Assembly: GCA_018823325.1 (NCBI GenBank)
Contig: JAHJIJ010000011.1
Coordinates: 1-64,000 of the forward strand
Direction: 5' to 3'
DNA from: Alphaproteobacteria bacterium
GTDB lineage: Bacteria; Pseudomonadota; Alphaproteobacteria; Sphingomonadales; Sphingomonadaceae
DNA: 64,000 bases
Both the position numbers and the translations under genes were made by a program. Within the stretch, counting starts at the first letter, position 1. Each line of letters starts with the position of its first letter. Positions 28,291 through 36,821 of the stretch are shown here, piece by piece. Below the pieces are notes generated by a model. The model was not told where the DNA came from, searched no databases, and worked only from the letters and a program-made list of their open reading frames with translations.

Positions 28291-28631
28291 GGGACTTTCG
28301 GCTTGGAGCGGCAGTGCGGGTGAACGTTATAGCGGCCTAGCTGTCGCGAGCGTCCGTTGGAAGGGATAGGTGGTCCGCGTCTCAGATGGTTCACAAGCCA
28401 GATTCGGCCTGCTTCTCATGCCCACCGTCACCCCGGGCTTGACCCGGGGTCCCGCTTCTCTTTGCAGCGAAGGCCCAGGGCGATCGATTGTGGCCGCTTC
28501 TGCGAGGCTCTGTTGGGGCAGGCCGTGCGGAAGGGAAAGCTGGACCCCGGGTCAAGCCCGGGGTGACGAAAGGAGGAGCAGCGCCGCTTCCGCCGGAGAG
28601 CGACCTCAGGTGCCGCCGGACCTCCCGCCCC
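28291..28631. other. Intergenic region holding a CGTCACCCCGGG repeat pair
   Basis: About 340 bases lie between the cysH stop and the start of the FAD oxidoreductase gene. Apart from the repeat pair at 28426-28568 I see no gene; open frames are translations of the repeat. Confidence 0.6.
28426..28568. repeat. CGTCACCCCGGG double-hairpin repeat, copy B
   Basis: The left arm CGTCACCCCGGGCTTGACCC... is at 28426-28458. The inverted right arm ends GGTGACG at 28539-28568. An 80-base centre is unrelated to other copies. Confidence 0.85.
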
Positions 28632-29411
28632 TCAAAACGCCGGCTGGTTCGCCGGATCTTCGGGGTCCGCCAGCGGCGTGGAGGTGGTGTGAATCCCGCA
28701 CTCCACCTTGTCCCAGCCGCGCCAGCGGCCCGCGCGCGGGTCTTCGCCCGGCATGACCTTGCTGGTGCAGGGCTCGCAGCCGATCGAGAGATAGCCCTGC
28801 GCTTCGAGCGGATGCCGGGGCAGGTCGTGCGCGGCAAAATAGGCTTCCAGCGCCGCCTTGTCCCAGTCGCCCAGCGGATTGATCTTGAGGCGACCGTCCT
28901 CGATCTCGAAGCGCGGCAGGTTCTGGCGCGTTACGGACTGGAAGGCCTTGCGCCCGCTGATCCACGCATCGAGGCCCTGCTTGGCGCGCGCCAGCGGCTC
29001 GACCTTGCGGATCTCGCAGCAGCCATCGGGATCGTAGGACCAGCGCAGGCCTTTGTCGTCCTTCGCCGCCAGCACGTCCGCCTTTGGCTCGACCACGCGG
29101 CTGTCCGTAAAGCCGAGGGTGCGGATCAGCGTATCGCGATACTCCAGCGTCTCGGGAAACATCTTGAGCGTATCGACGAAGATCACCGGCACGCTCTTAT
29201 CCGCCTGCGCGATGAGGTGGAGCAGCACCGCGCTTTCCGTGCCGAAGGAGGAGACGACGGCGACCGTGCCGATCGCATCCTCGGCGAACAGCGTCTTGAG
29301 CATCGTGCCTGCATCCACGCCCGCGAAGCGCGCGTTGAGCGCGTCCGCATCGGCCTGCGTCCAGCGCGGGGCGGCGTCGATCCGGTCGATCTGGCGGGCG
29401 GCTTCAGCCAT
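28632..29411 (-). CDS. cysH: Adenylylsulfate (APS) reductase CysH
   Basis: The 259-residue enzyme reduces activated sulfate to sulfite. The paired cysteines of CCEIRKVEPL and the later CEPCT supply four ligands for a 4Fe-4S cluster, which marks the APS-reducing rather than PAPS-reducing type. The C-terminal catalytic motif ECGIH is present. The PP-loop-like SSFGTES lies near residue 60. ATG 29411 overlaps the stop of the DUF934 gene by eight bases, so translation is coupled; an upstream in-frame ATG at 29423 is possible. It closes the sulfur assimilation operon. Confidence 0.93.
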   Translation of the reverse strand: MAEAARQIDRIDAAPRWTQADADALNARFAGVDAGTMLKTLFAEDAIGTVAVVSSFGTESAVLLHLIAQADKSVPVIFVDTLKMFPETLEYRDTLIRTLGFTDSRVVEPKADVLAAKDDKGLRWSYDPDGCCEIRKVEPLARAKQGLDAWISGRKAFQSVTRQNLPRFEIEDGRLKINPLGDWDKAALEAYFAAHDLPRHPLEAQGYLSIGCEPCTSKVMPGEDPRAGRWRGWDKVECGIHTTSTPLADPEDPANQPAF

Positions 29412-29844
29412 GATCCGCACCATGGCGCTGCGCCCAGATCGGCGCGCGCGGATCGACCGTCTTCTGATAGACGCCGGGGAAGCGCGTGAAGGCCGCCTCG
29501 ACCAAAGCCGGATCGAGCGGCTTGTCCGGCCGGAAGCTGTCAAACCCGCAGCGGACCATGTGGCTGATCTGATCGACCGCGACATCGCCCACCGCGCGCA
29601 ACTCGCCAGCATAGCCGGCCTCACGCAGGATGCGCGCTGCCGAATAGCCGCGTCCGTCGCCGAACACGGGGAAGTTCACTTCCACCAGCGCGACGCGGTC
29701 CAGATGCGGCAGCAGTTCGCGCGCGTCCTCGCCGGGCTCGATGCGCACGGCGGTCGAATTGCTCTGGCCGGAGAAGGCCTCGAGCGTCACGGCGGGCAGC
29801 TCAGCGGCCTCGCCGCCATCACGCAGGGACAGGAACTCAAGCAT
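29404..29844 (-). CDS. DUF934 family protein of sulfite reduction operon
   Basis: The 146-residue protein belongs to DUF934, typically found between sulfite reductase and CysH genes. Recognisable parts are VALVEVNFPVFGDGRGYSAARILRE, a GELRAVGDVAVDQISHMVRCGFDSF block and the C-terminal RFPGVYQ segment. It has been proposed to assist siroheme sulfite reductase, but the role is not established as far as I know. ATG 29844 overlaps the cysI stop by eight bases (ATGCTTGA), and its own stop overlaps cysH. Confidence 0.88.
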   Translation of the reverse strand: MLEFLSLRDGGEAAELPAVTLEAFSGQSNSTAVRIEPGEDARELLPHLDRVALVEVNFPVFGDGRGYSAARILREAGYAGELRAVGDVAVDQISHMVRCGFDSFRPDKPLDPALVEAAFTRFPGVYQKTVDPRAPIWAQRHGADHG

Positions 29845-31468
29845 AAAGAGCCTCCTTGAACGGGGCCATGCCGATCCGGCGGAAGGTGTCGACGAAGCGC
29901 TCACCCTCGGTGCGGTTGGCAAGATAGACATTGGTGGCCTTTTCGACCGCATCGACAATGCCGTTCTCGTCGAAACCGGGGCCAGTGATCTGGCCAAGGC
30001 TGACATCCTCCGCGCCCGATCCGCCGAGCAGGAGCTGGTAATTCTCCACGCCCTTCCGGTCGACGCCCAGAATGCCGATATTGCCGGCATGATGATGGCC
30101 GCAGGCATTGATGCAGCCGCTGATCTTCAGCTTCAGCTCACCCAGCTCCTTCTGCCGACCGAGATCGGAGAAGCGCTCGGCAATCTTCTGCGCGACCGGA
30201 ATCGAGCGCGCATTGGCAAGGCTGCAATAATCGAGGCCGGGGCAGGCAATGATGTCGCTGATGAGATCGAGATTGGCGGTGCCGAGATCGGCTTCCTCCA
30301 GCGCCTTCCAGAGCGCGTAGAGATCCGCCTTCTTCACATGCGCGAGCACGATGTTCTGGGCATGCGTCACGCGCAGCTCATCGAAGCTATACTTTTCGGC
30401 CAGATCGGCCATCAGATCCATCTGCGCGGACGAGGCATCGCCCGGAATGCCGCCAATCGGCTTCAGGCTGATGTTCACGATGGCGTAGCCCGGCACCTTG
30501 TGCGGCTTCACCTGCGTGCTGACCCAGGCCGCGAAATCGCGGTCGGAGAGGTCGATCTCGTCGGACAGGCCAGTCTCGTAAGGCGGCGGCGCGAAGTGGG
30601 CGGCAATGCGCTCCAGCTCGGCCAGCGGCGGATCGAGCCCGAGCGTCTTCATGTGCGCGAACTCTTCCTCGACCTGGCGGGTATATTCCTCCCGGCCCAT
30701 TTCGTGGACGAGGATCTTGATCCGCGCCTTGTACTTGTTGTCGCGCCGGCCGTGGCGATTGTAGACGCGCAGGCAGGCTTCCAGATAGGAGACCACCTCG
30801 GCGAACGGCACGAACGCGCGGATTTCCGGCGCCACCATCGGCGTGCGGCCCATGCCGCCGCCCACGAACACGCGGGCGCCAATCTCGCCATCCTTCTTCA
30901 CCAGCTCGATGCCGATGTCATGCAGGCGCATGGCCGCACGATCTTCCTGTGAGGCAATCACCGCGATCTTGAACTTGCGCGGCAGATAAGTGAACTCCGG
31001 GTGGAAGCTCGACCACTGGCGCAGCAGCTCGGCCAGCGGGCGCGGATCGGCGATCTCGTCAGCGGAGACGCCAGCGAACTGATCGGACGAGATATTGCGG
31101 ATGCAATTGCCGCTGGTCTGGATCGCATGCATCTCGACGCTGGCGAGATCGGCCAGAATGTCCGGCGCGTCCGCCAGCTTGATCCAGTTGTACTGAATGT
31201 TCTGGCGCGTGGTGAAGTGGCCGTAATCGCGGTCATATTGGCGCGCGATGTGGGCCAGCATGTGCATCTGCTTGCTGGAGAGCGTGCCATAAGGCACCGC
31301 GACGCGCAGCATATAGGCGTGCAGTTGGAGATACAGGCCGTTCATCAGGCGGAGCGGGCGGAACTGCGCCTCGCTCAGCTGCCCGTCGAGGCGGCGCTGC
31401 GTCTGGTCGCGGAATTCGGCAACGCGGGCATCCACCATTGCCTGATCGTAAGTGTCGTACTGATACAT
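29837..31468 (-). CDS. cysI: Siroheme nitrite/sulfite reductase, probable CysI
   Basis: The 543-residue hemoprotein reduces sulfite to sulfide (or nitrite to ammonia) by six electrons. The four cysteines that hold the 4Fe-4S/siroheme centre are in ACPGLDYCSLA and SGCINACGHHHAGNIG. Two ferredoxin-like halves are seen, the first with RVAVPYGTLSS and FTTRQNIQYNWI. Context with cysH, DUF934 and the siroheme gene supports sulfite as substrate. GGAGAG lies upstream of the start. A palindromic repeat separates it from DUF2849. Confidence 0.92.
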   Translation of the reverse strand: MYQYDTYDQAMVDARVAEFRDQTQRRLDGQLSEAQFRPLRLMNGLYLQLHAYMLRVAVPYGTLSSKQMHMLAHIARQYDRDYGHFTTRQNIQYNWIKLADAPDILADLASVEMHAIQTSGNCIRNISSDQFAGVSADEIADPRPLAELLRQWSSFHPEFTYLPRKFKIAVIASQEDRAAMRLHDIGIELVKKDGEIGARVFVGGGMGRTPMVAPEIRAFVPFAEVVSYLEACLRVYNRHGRRDNKYKARIKILVHEMGREEYTRQVEEEFAHMKTLGLDPPLAELERIAAHFAPPPYETGLSDEIDLSDRDFAAWVSTQVKPHKVPGYAIVNISLKPIGGIPGDASSAQMDLMADLAEKYSFDELRVTHAQNIVLAHVKKADLYALWKALEEADLGTANLDLISDIIACPGLDYCSLANARSIPVAQKIAERFSDLGRQKELGELKLKISGCINACGHHHAGNIGILGVDRKGVENYQLLLGGSGAEDVSLGQITGPGFDENGIVDAVEKATNVYLANRTEGERFVDTFRRIGMAPFKEALYA

Positions 31469-31478
31469 AATCTTACTC

Positions 31479-31548
31479 TCCGTTCGCTTCGAGCGAAGTC
31501 GAGAAGCGTTGGGCGCGGCGTGTCTCGACGAAGCTCGACACGAACGGC
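31479..31548. repeat. GTCGAGCGAAGTCGAGA palindromic repeat, copy 2
   Basis: CCGTTCGCTTCGAGCGAAGTCGAGAAGCG and CGTGTCTCGACGAAGCTCGACACGAACGG form two inverted hairpins in the 100-base gap between the DUF2849 gene and cysI, inside the sulfur operon. It is related to the copy at 26904. Confidence 0.7.
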
Positions 31549-31567
31549 AGGGTTGTTGTCATCGCCA

Positions 31568-31867
31568 TCAGATCACCCAGTTGCCGGCATTGGGGTCGGC
31601 GGGTTTGAGGCTGAGGTCGAGGCGCACGGTCGGGCCGAGCGCGCGGATGCGTTCCTTGATGTGGGCGGGGCGGACATTGCCTTCATTGTCCTTCTCGCCC
31701 TCGATCACATAGGCTTCGTTCACGCGGCGCGCGGCGGACTCGGCCTGCGCGATCTCCGCGCCCTTGTCGCCCACGTCGACGGCATCGTTCACATGGATGG
31801 ACCAGCCTTCGCCCGTCCACCAGATGACGTCGCCCGTCGCGAGATCATTGCCGGTAAGGATATTCAT
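31568..31867 (-). CDS. DUF2849 family protein
   Basis: The 99-residue protein fits DUF2849, which is regularly found with siroheme and sulfite reductase genes in alphaproteobacteria. Its N-terminal half has MNILTGNDLATGDVIWWTGEGW, and the central EAYVIEGEKDN is charged. It has no signal peptide or membrane helix. Its function is not known; a role in the reductase pathway is inferred from location. The start overlaps the SUMT stop by four bases (ATGA). Confidence 0.85.
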   Translation of the reverse strand: MNILTGNDLATGDVIWWTGEGWSIHVNDAVDVGDKGAEIAQAESAARRVNEAYVIEGEKDNEGNVRPAHIKERIRALGPTVRLDLSLKPADPNAGNWVI

Positions 31868-32670
31868 TCGTTATTGGCTCCCGCACCTGTAATCTGTTGT
31901 GCCTGAAACTGACCGAGCGGCAGGCAATCGATGGCGTCGGCGCATTGCACCACGTCGCCGACCACGATGAGCGCCGGGCTCTTCACGCCCTCGCGCGCGA
32001 CGAGATCGCCCAGATCGGCGAGCAGGCTGCGCAGCACGCGCTGGTCGGGCCGGGTTGCCTTCTCGATCACGGCGACAGGCGTATGCGGCGAGAGGCCGTC
32101 CGCCATCAGCTTCTCGGCAATATCCTGGCTCGTCGCGAGGCCCATGTAGATGACCAGCGTGCGACCGGGACCGGCCAGGCCGACCCAGTTCTGCTCGGAG
32201 AGGCCCTTGCACTGGCCGGCGACGAAGCTGACGATGCTGGCATGGTCGCGGTGGGTGAGCGGGAGACCGGCACTGGCGCCACCGCCGATCGCCGCGCTGA
32301 TGCCGGGCACCACCTCGCAAGGCACGCCGGCCTCGCGGCAGGCTTCCAGCTCTTCGCCGCCACGCCCGAAAATGAACGGGTCGCCGCCCTTGAGGCGCAC
32401 GACATCGCGGCCCGAGAGCGCCTCGCCGACGAGCAGCGAATTGATCGCTTCCTGCTTCATCGAGTGGCGCGAGCGCTGCTTGGCGACAGAAATCAGTTCG
32501 GCATCGGGCGCAGCCAGCGCCAGAATAGCCGAATCGACCAGCCCGTCATGCACGATCAGGCGCGCGCGGCCGATAAGACGCACGGCGCGCATCGTCAGCA
32601 GGTCGGGATCACCCGGACCCGCGCCAACGAGATAGACCGTGCCGGCCTTGAAGGACTCAGAATGCGCCAT
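31864..32670 (-). CDS. cobA: Uroporphyrinogen-III C-methyltransferase
   Basis: The 268-residue SAM-dependent enzyme adds two methyl groups to uroporphyrinogen III, making precorrin-2 for siroheme (and cobalamin). Family motifs are VGAGPGDPDLLT (about 16-27), VRLKGGDPFIFGRGGEE (about 92-108), PGISAAIGG and the VIYMGL segment. The CysG dehydrogenase/chelatase domain is absent, so this is the SUMT-only form. It heads the operon that needs siroheme for cysI, which fits a siroheme role. Confidence 0.93.
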   Translation of the reverse strand: MAHSESFKAGTVYLVGAGPGDPDLLTMRAVRLIGRARLIVHDGLVDSAILALAAPDAELISVAKQRSRHSMKQEAINSLLVGEALSGRDVVRLKGGDPFIFGRGGEELEACREAGVPCEVVPGISAAIGGGASAGLPLTHRDHASIVSFVAGQCKGLSEQNWVGLAGPGRTLVIYMGLATSQDIAEKLMADGLSPHTPVAVIEKATRPDQRVLRSLLADLGDLVAREGVKSPALIVVGDVVQCADAIDCLPLGQFQAQQITGAGANNE

Positions 32671-32977
32671 GGGGGTTAGATGCGATCAGGGGCGCAAGCT
32701 CGCAACCGACGCTTGCTTTAGGAGGCCGAAGGGAAACTATTGCAGGGGAGTTGGGCGGCTTTGCGGTTGGTTTCAGGCGGACGTCCGCGCTCGCCCAAAA
32801 CGGGCCGAGATAACGATGTCGAGCCACGCAATTTCCGTCGCCCCGGACTCGATCCGGGGCCCCGCTTCAGCCCCCGTGCCGGTGGTCGCCTTGGCCGGAA
32901 GGCAAGGCCAACAAGAACAAGCTGGATCCCGGATCAAGTCCGGGATGACGGTTGTTTTGTTGTGCGAGCGTGGAAGC
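32671..32977. other. Intergenic region holding a repeat pair
   Basis: About 300 bases upstream of the sulfur operon, which should contain its promoter. It also holds copy C of the CGTCACCCCGGG repeat family. No coding frame is supported. Confidence 0.6.
32836..32950. repeat. CGTCACCCCGGG double-hairpin repeat, copy C
   Basis: The left arm CGTCGCCCCGGACTCGATCC is at 32836-32868, and the inverted right arm at 32921-32950 ends CGGGATGACG. It is diverged from the other copies at several paired positions. The centre is about 52 bases. Confidence 0.8.
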
Positions 32978-34441
32978 TCAGCGGTCCGCAACGATTTGCC
33001 GCAGGCCGATGCCGATGGCAGCGCGGGGCTGGGGCAGTTCCGAGGAGGCGACGGGGTATGCGCAGTTGTCCGCCATATAATGGCCGCCGGGGCGGTGATT
33101 GCCGGAGAGGCCGGTGCCGCCGATCGGCGCATTTGGCGCGAGCGTGAAGGACGGGCGGTTCCAGTTGATGATGCCGGCGCGGCTGTTGGCCCAGAAGCGG
33201 TCATATTGTTCCGGATTGCCGCCGATCAGCGTGGCGCAAAGGCCGTGGCGAGTGCTGTTGGCCTCGATGATCGCCTCGTCGAAGCTCTCGGCGCACACCA
33301 CCTGGAGGATCGGGCCGAACAACTCGACATCGCTGCGCGGCGCCATGCCCGTCACATCTATGATGCCCGGCGTAACGAAGGGCAGGCCCTCAATGGGGCG
33401 CTGTATGTGGCGGATCGGCTTGCCGCCATGGCTCATCAGATAGAGGAAGCTCTCGGTGAGTCCGTCGGCTGTCTCCATGTCGATGACCGGCCCCATGAAC
33501 GGCACCGGATCGGCCGACGGCGGCCCAACGATCAATCGGTCCGTCAGCGTCTTGATCTCGCCAAGCAGGCGCTCGGCCAGCGTGTCACGGATGATCAGGC
33601 GGCGGGCGGAAAGGCAATGCTGTCCGCTCATGTCGAAGGCGGACTGGATGATCAGCGTTGCCGCGCTCACCACATCCGGCGTGTCCCAGGCGATGATGGG
33701 ATTGTTGCCGCTCATCTCCAGCGCAATCAGCTTGCCGGGCTGATCGGCGCAGGCGCGGCTGATCGCGCGGCCGGTGCGGGTAGAGCCGGTGAACAGCACG
33801 CCGTTGACACGCAGGTCGCTCGCCAGCGCTTCGCCCGTGGCAGGGCCGCCAATGACGCATTGCAACTGTGCGTGCGGAACCCCGGCCTCATGCATGAACC
33901 GCACGAGCATCTCGCCTGTGGCGGGCGTCTTTTCCGAGGGCTTGAACAGCACCCCATTGCCGGCGAGCAGCGCAGGCACGATGTGATCGACCGGAATGCG
34001 CGCGGGCAGGCAGTGCGGCGTGATGACGGCCAGGACACCGTGCGGCTTGTGGCGCAGCGCGGTGCGCGCGCCGAGCGCACCTTCGCTCTGCCGCTGGCCG
34101 GTACGCTCGGAATAAGCCTGCACGGACTTTTCCACGCGCTCGAACAGGCTGACGATTTCCTGGCGCGTGTGCCAGAGCGGACGACCGGTTTCCGCTGAGA
34201 CAAGGCTGGCAAGCTCTTCCTCGCCGGCGCGTACTGCATTGGCGAATCGGCGCATCGTTTCGATGCGGAAGGAGGAGGACATGCCGGCCCATGAGGCCCA
34301 GCTTTGCTCCACCAGCAAAATCTGCGCTTCCAGGTCGCTCTGCGGCGCCTCCCAGACGATGCTGCCGGTGGCCGGATCGACCGACTGGACAACCTCGGAC
34401 GCATCGATCGTGTCGGCGGGCTTGAGCGGCGCGTGATACAT
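32978..34441 (-). CDS. AstD-like succinylglutamate-semialdehyde dehydrogenase
   Basis: The 487-residue protein is an aldehyde dehydrogenase closest in pattern to AstD, the last oxidation step of the arginine succinyltransferase pathway. The catalytic cysteine is in DMSGQHCLSARR (about residue 284), the general base in ALEMSGNNP, and the NAD-site glycine in FTGSTRTG. The C-terminal NRPSFTLAPNAPIGGTGLSGNHRP block is also AstD-like. No astA, astB, astC or astE gene is nearby, so the substrate is uncertain and another aldehyde is possible. Confidence 0.8.
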   Translation of the reverse strand: MYHAPLKPADTIDASEVVQSVDPATGSIVWEAPQSDLEAQILLVEQSWASWAGMSSSFRIETMRRFANAVRAGEEELASLVSAETGRPLWHTRQEIVSLFERVEKSVQAYSERTGQRQSEGALGARTALRHKPHGVLAVITPHCLPARIPVDHIVPALLAGNGVLFKPSEKTPATGEMLVRFMHEAGVPHAQLQCVIGGPATGEALASDLRVNGVLFTGSTRTGRAISRACADQPGKLIALEMSGNNPIIAWDTPDVVSAATLIIQSAFDMSGQHCLSARRLIIRDTLAERLLGEIKTLTDRLIVGPPSADPVPFMGPVIDMETADGLTESFLYLMSHGGKPIRHIQRPIEGLPFVTPGIIDVTGMAPRSDVELFGPILQVVCAESFDEAIIEANSTRHGLCATLIGGNPEQYDRFWANSRAGIINWNRPSFTLAPNAPIGGTGLSGNHRPGGHYMADNCAYPVASSELPQPRAAIGIGLRQIVADR

Positions 34442-34489
34442 GTCCCGCCCTATGCAGCCGAATAGGTTTCCAGCGGCTTTACGAAACGC

Positions 34490-35917
34490 TTATTCGCCGC
34501 GTGAGGCGCGCGGCTGGCCGGGCACAGACCCATGCGCCTGCCCCATGGCGCGGATCGCTTCGACCTTGCTGTGCAGTGCGCTCCAGTCGTCGCGCTCGGC
34601 AATGGGTGCCCAGATGGCTTCGACCTCATCGATGTGCATCGAGCAGGGCGAGTCGCTCTGCCAATAGGGGTGATCGAGCGCACCGGGCTGCTGCGAGAGC
34701 GCTCCAAGAGCGCTCCGGGCCTTCTCCCAGACAGCGCCGGGATAGCGCGCTTCGTCATGATCGCCGCGGCGCCAGTCAAAGAAGAAGCGGTCGATCAGCA
34801 CATCGCTGCCGCGCAGGGCCTCGACCGCGGCGATAACGAAGGTGCGAGCGGTGTCCCCATCGGGCGCGGTCAGGCCGAGCCGCCACAGGAAGCGCTCGAT
34901 CAGCCGCGCTTCGTACATTGCCGGATAGCGCCGCAGTATGTCGACCAGCGCCTCGGCTTCCGCGTGACTCACCAGCGATTGGGCAAGCTGCGCCACGTCC
35001 CAATGGATCGCCTCGGCCTGCCGGGCGAAGGCATAAAGGCCGGTCTGGTCGAAATAGGCGGCAGTGAAGCCCGGCTCCCAGCGTGGCGTGAAGCGCCATG
35101 GACCATAATCGAAGCTCTCGCCCGTGATCGCGATGTTGTCACTGTTCAGCACGCCATGCACGAAGCCGGCGACCATGTAGCTCGCCGCCAGATCGGCAGT
35201 GCGCTCGACCACGGCGTTCAGCAGCGTGAGCGCAGGCACCTCGCCGGGCTCGAGCGTGAGCAGATGGCGCAGGCAGTAATCGATGAGGCGGGCGATTTCC
35301 TCGGTCTGGTCATGATAAGCGAGGCGCTGGAAGCTGCCGATGCGGATATGGCCGTGACTCAGCCGCACCATCACCGCCGAGCGGGTGGGCGAGGGCTCGT
35401 CGCCCCGCACCAGATCCTCGCCGGTTTCGATGATCGAAAATGTGCGCGAGGTGGTCACGCCAAGCGCTTCGAGCATCTCGGTCGCCAGGATCTCTCGCAC
35501 GCCACCCTTGAGCGTGAGGCGCCCATCGGCGGTGCGGCTCCAGGGCGTCAGACCCGATCCCTTGGTGCCGAGGTCCAGCAGCCGGCCGCCGGATGACGCC
35601 GCCTCGCGCATTTGTGCGAACAGGAAGCCGCGCCCGTCCCCCAGATCGGGATTGTAAGCGCGGAACTGGTGGCCGTGATAGCGCAGGGCCAGCGGCGCAG
35701 GCTGTGCGTCGGGCAGCGGATTGAACCTGCCGAAATGGGCGATCCACTGCGCATCATCGAGCGAATCGAGTCCTACGGTGCGGGCTGCCCGGTCATTGCG
35801 GAAGCGCAGGATGGTCTGCGGAAACTCCGCCGCCTGCACCGGGTCCGCAATAAAATCGGCAATTGAATCAATTGCGCGTTCGGGGTGAAATATGTCTGTC
35901 TTAAGGGCTTCGTCCAT
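34490..35917 (-). CDS. selO: Protein adenylyltransferase SelO
   Basis: The 475-residue pseudokinase-type enzyme transfers AMP to proteins and is linked to redox responses in other species. Visible motifs are the opening LRYHGHQFRAYNPDLGDGRG, the ATP-binding GTKGSGLTPWSR, TTSRTFSIIETGE, and the metal-binding FVHGVLNSDNIAITGESFDYGPW. It is slightly shorter than E. coli YdiU, and the C-terminal Cys/Sec found in some SelO proteins is absent. It is divergent from the hydrolase gene. The start ATG 35917 is the first in frame; the ribosome site is weak. Confidence 0.93.
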   Translation of the reverse strand: MDEALKTDIFHPERAIDSIADFIADPVQAAEFPQTILRFRNDRAARTVGLDSLDDAQWIAHFGRFNPLPDAQPAPLALRYHGHQFRAYNPDLGDGRGFLFAQMREAASSGGRLLDLGTKGSGLTPWSRTADGRLTLKGGVREILATEMLEALGVTTSRTFSIIETGEDLVRGDEPSPTRSAVMVRLSHGHIRIGSFQRLAYHDQTEEIARLIDYCLRHLLTLEPGEVPALTLLNAVVERTADLAASYMVAGFVHGVLNSDNIAITGESFDYGPWRFTPRWEPGFTAAYFDQTGLYAFARQAEAIHWDVAQLAQSLVSHAEAEALVDILRRYPAMYEARLIERFLWRLGLTAPDGDTARTFVIAAVEALRGSDVLIDRFFFDWRRGDHDEARYPGAVWEKARSALGALSQQPGALDHPYWQSDSPCSMHIDEVEAIWAPIAERDDWSALHSKVEAIRAMGQAHGSVPGQPRASRGE

Positions 35918-35954
35918 GCTCTGATATGGGGGGCGCCCCGGGAAAGGATCAAGC

Positions 35955-36821
35955 TTGTCGGGTTACGAAGATAAATATTGGTGGTCGCAGGACAATTTAC
36001 GGCTGCATTACAGGGACTATGCAGGCCGCGATGATCGGCCGCCGATCCTGTGCCTGCCGGGCCTCACGCGCAACGCCCGCGACTTCGAGCCGGTGGCGGA
36101 GCGGCTGGCGGGCGAATGGCGCGTTATCGTCGTCGAACTGCGCGGGCGCGGCGAGAGCGCCTATGCCAAGGACCCGATGAGCTATGTGCCGCTGGTCTAT
36201 CTTCAGGATCTGCTCAAGCTGATCGATGAACTGGCGCTGCCCAGGTTGGTGGGCGTCGGCACATCGTTGGGCGGCATCATGCTGATGCTGATTGCGGCGA
36301 CCAAACGCGGCAGTCTCGCAGGTGCGCTGATCAACGATATCGGTCCGGATATCGCAGCCGAGGGCCTTGCCCGCATTCAGCAGAATGTCGGGAGCGGCAG
36401 CGGACACCCGACCTGGGTCCATGCGGCGCGGGCGGTGGCGGACATTCAGGGCGTCATCTACCCGGATTACAAGCTGCCGGATTGGCTGCGCCTCGCCAAG
36501 CGTCTCTATCGCCTGACCAGTCAGGGGCGCATCGTGCTTGATTATGACCAGCGCATTGCGGAGCCGTTTCGGGCGCCCGGCGGCGCGGCGGGCGTCGATC
36601 TCTGGCCGGCATTCGAGGCGCTGGGCGACATTCCGCTGGCGCTGGTGCGCGGTGAATTGAGCGATTTGCTGACGATCGAGACGACGCAGGCCATGCAGGC
36701 GCGCCTGCCACAGCTGGACGTGACGACGGTGCCGCGCGTCGGCCATGCGCCGACGCTGGAAGAGCCCGAGGCGGTGGCCGCGCTCGACCGGCTGCTCGAT
36801 CAGATCCTGGCGAGACCATGA
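35955..36821 (+). CDS. Alpha/beta hydrolase
   Basis: The 288-residue protein has the hydrolase fold with oxyanion loop LCLPGLTRNARDFEP, the nucleophile elbow GVGTSLGG (GxSxG, about residue 103) and the final histidine in VPRVGHAPTLEEP. There is no ATG near the N-terminus; TTG 35955 follows AAGGATC at good spacing and gives a normal start. The stop overlaps the glycosyltransferase start by four bases. The substrate is unknown; coupling to a glycosyltransferase hints at surface or lipid-linked glycan work, which is only contextual. Confidence 0.85.
   Translation: MSGYEDKYWWSQDNLRLHYRDYAGRDDRPPILCLPGLTRNARDFEPVAERLAGEWRVIVVELRGRGESAYAKDPMSYVPLVYLQDLLKLIDELALPRLVGVGTSLGGIMLMLIAATKRGSLAGALINDIGPDIAAEGLARIQQNVGSGSGHPTWVHAARAVADIQGVIYPDYKLPDWLRLAKRLYRLTSQGRIVLDYDQRIAEPFRAPGGAAGVDLWPAFEALGDIPLALVRGELSDLLTIETTQAMQARLPQLDVTTVPRVGHAPTLEEPEAVAALDRLLDQILARP

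Noticed and set aside
28357-28837. Open frames containing HPGLDPGSR and TPGQARGD
   Set aside because: These peptides are the usual translation of the CGTCACCCCGGG repeat in intergenic DNA. Unlike in ileS, no flanking protein domain continues on both sides.
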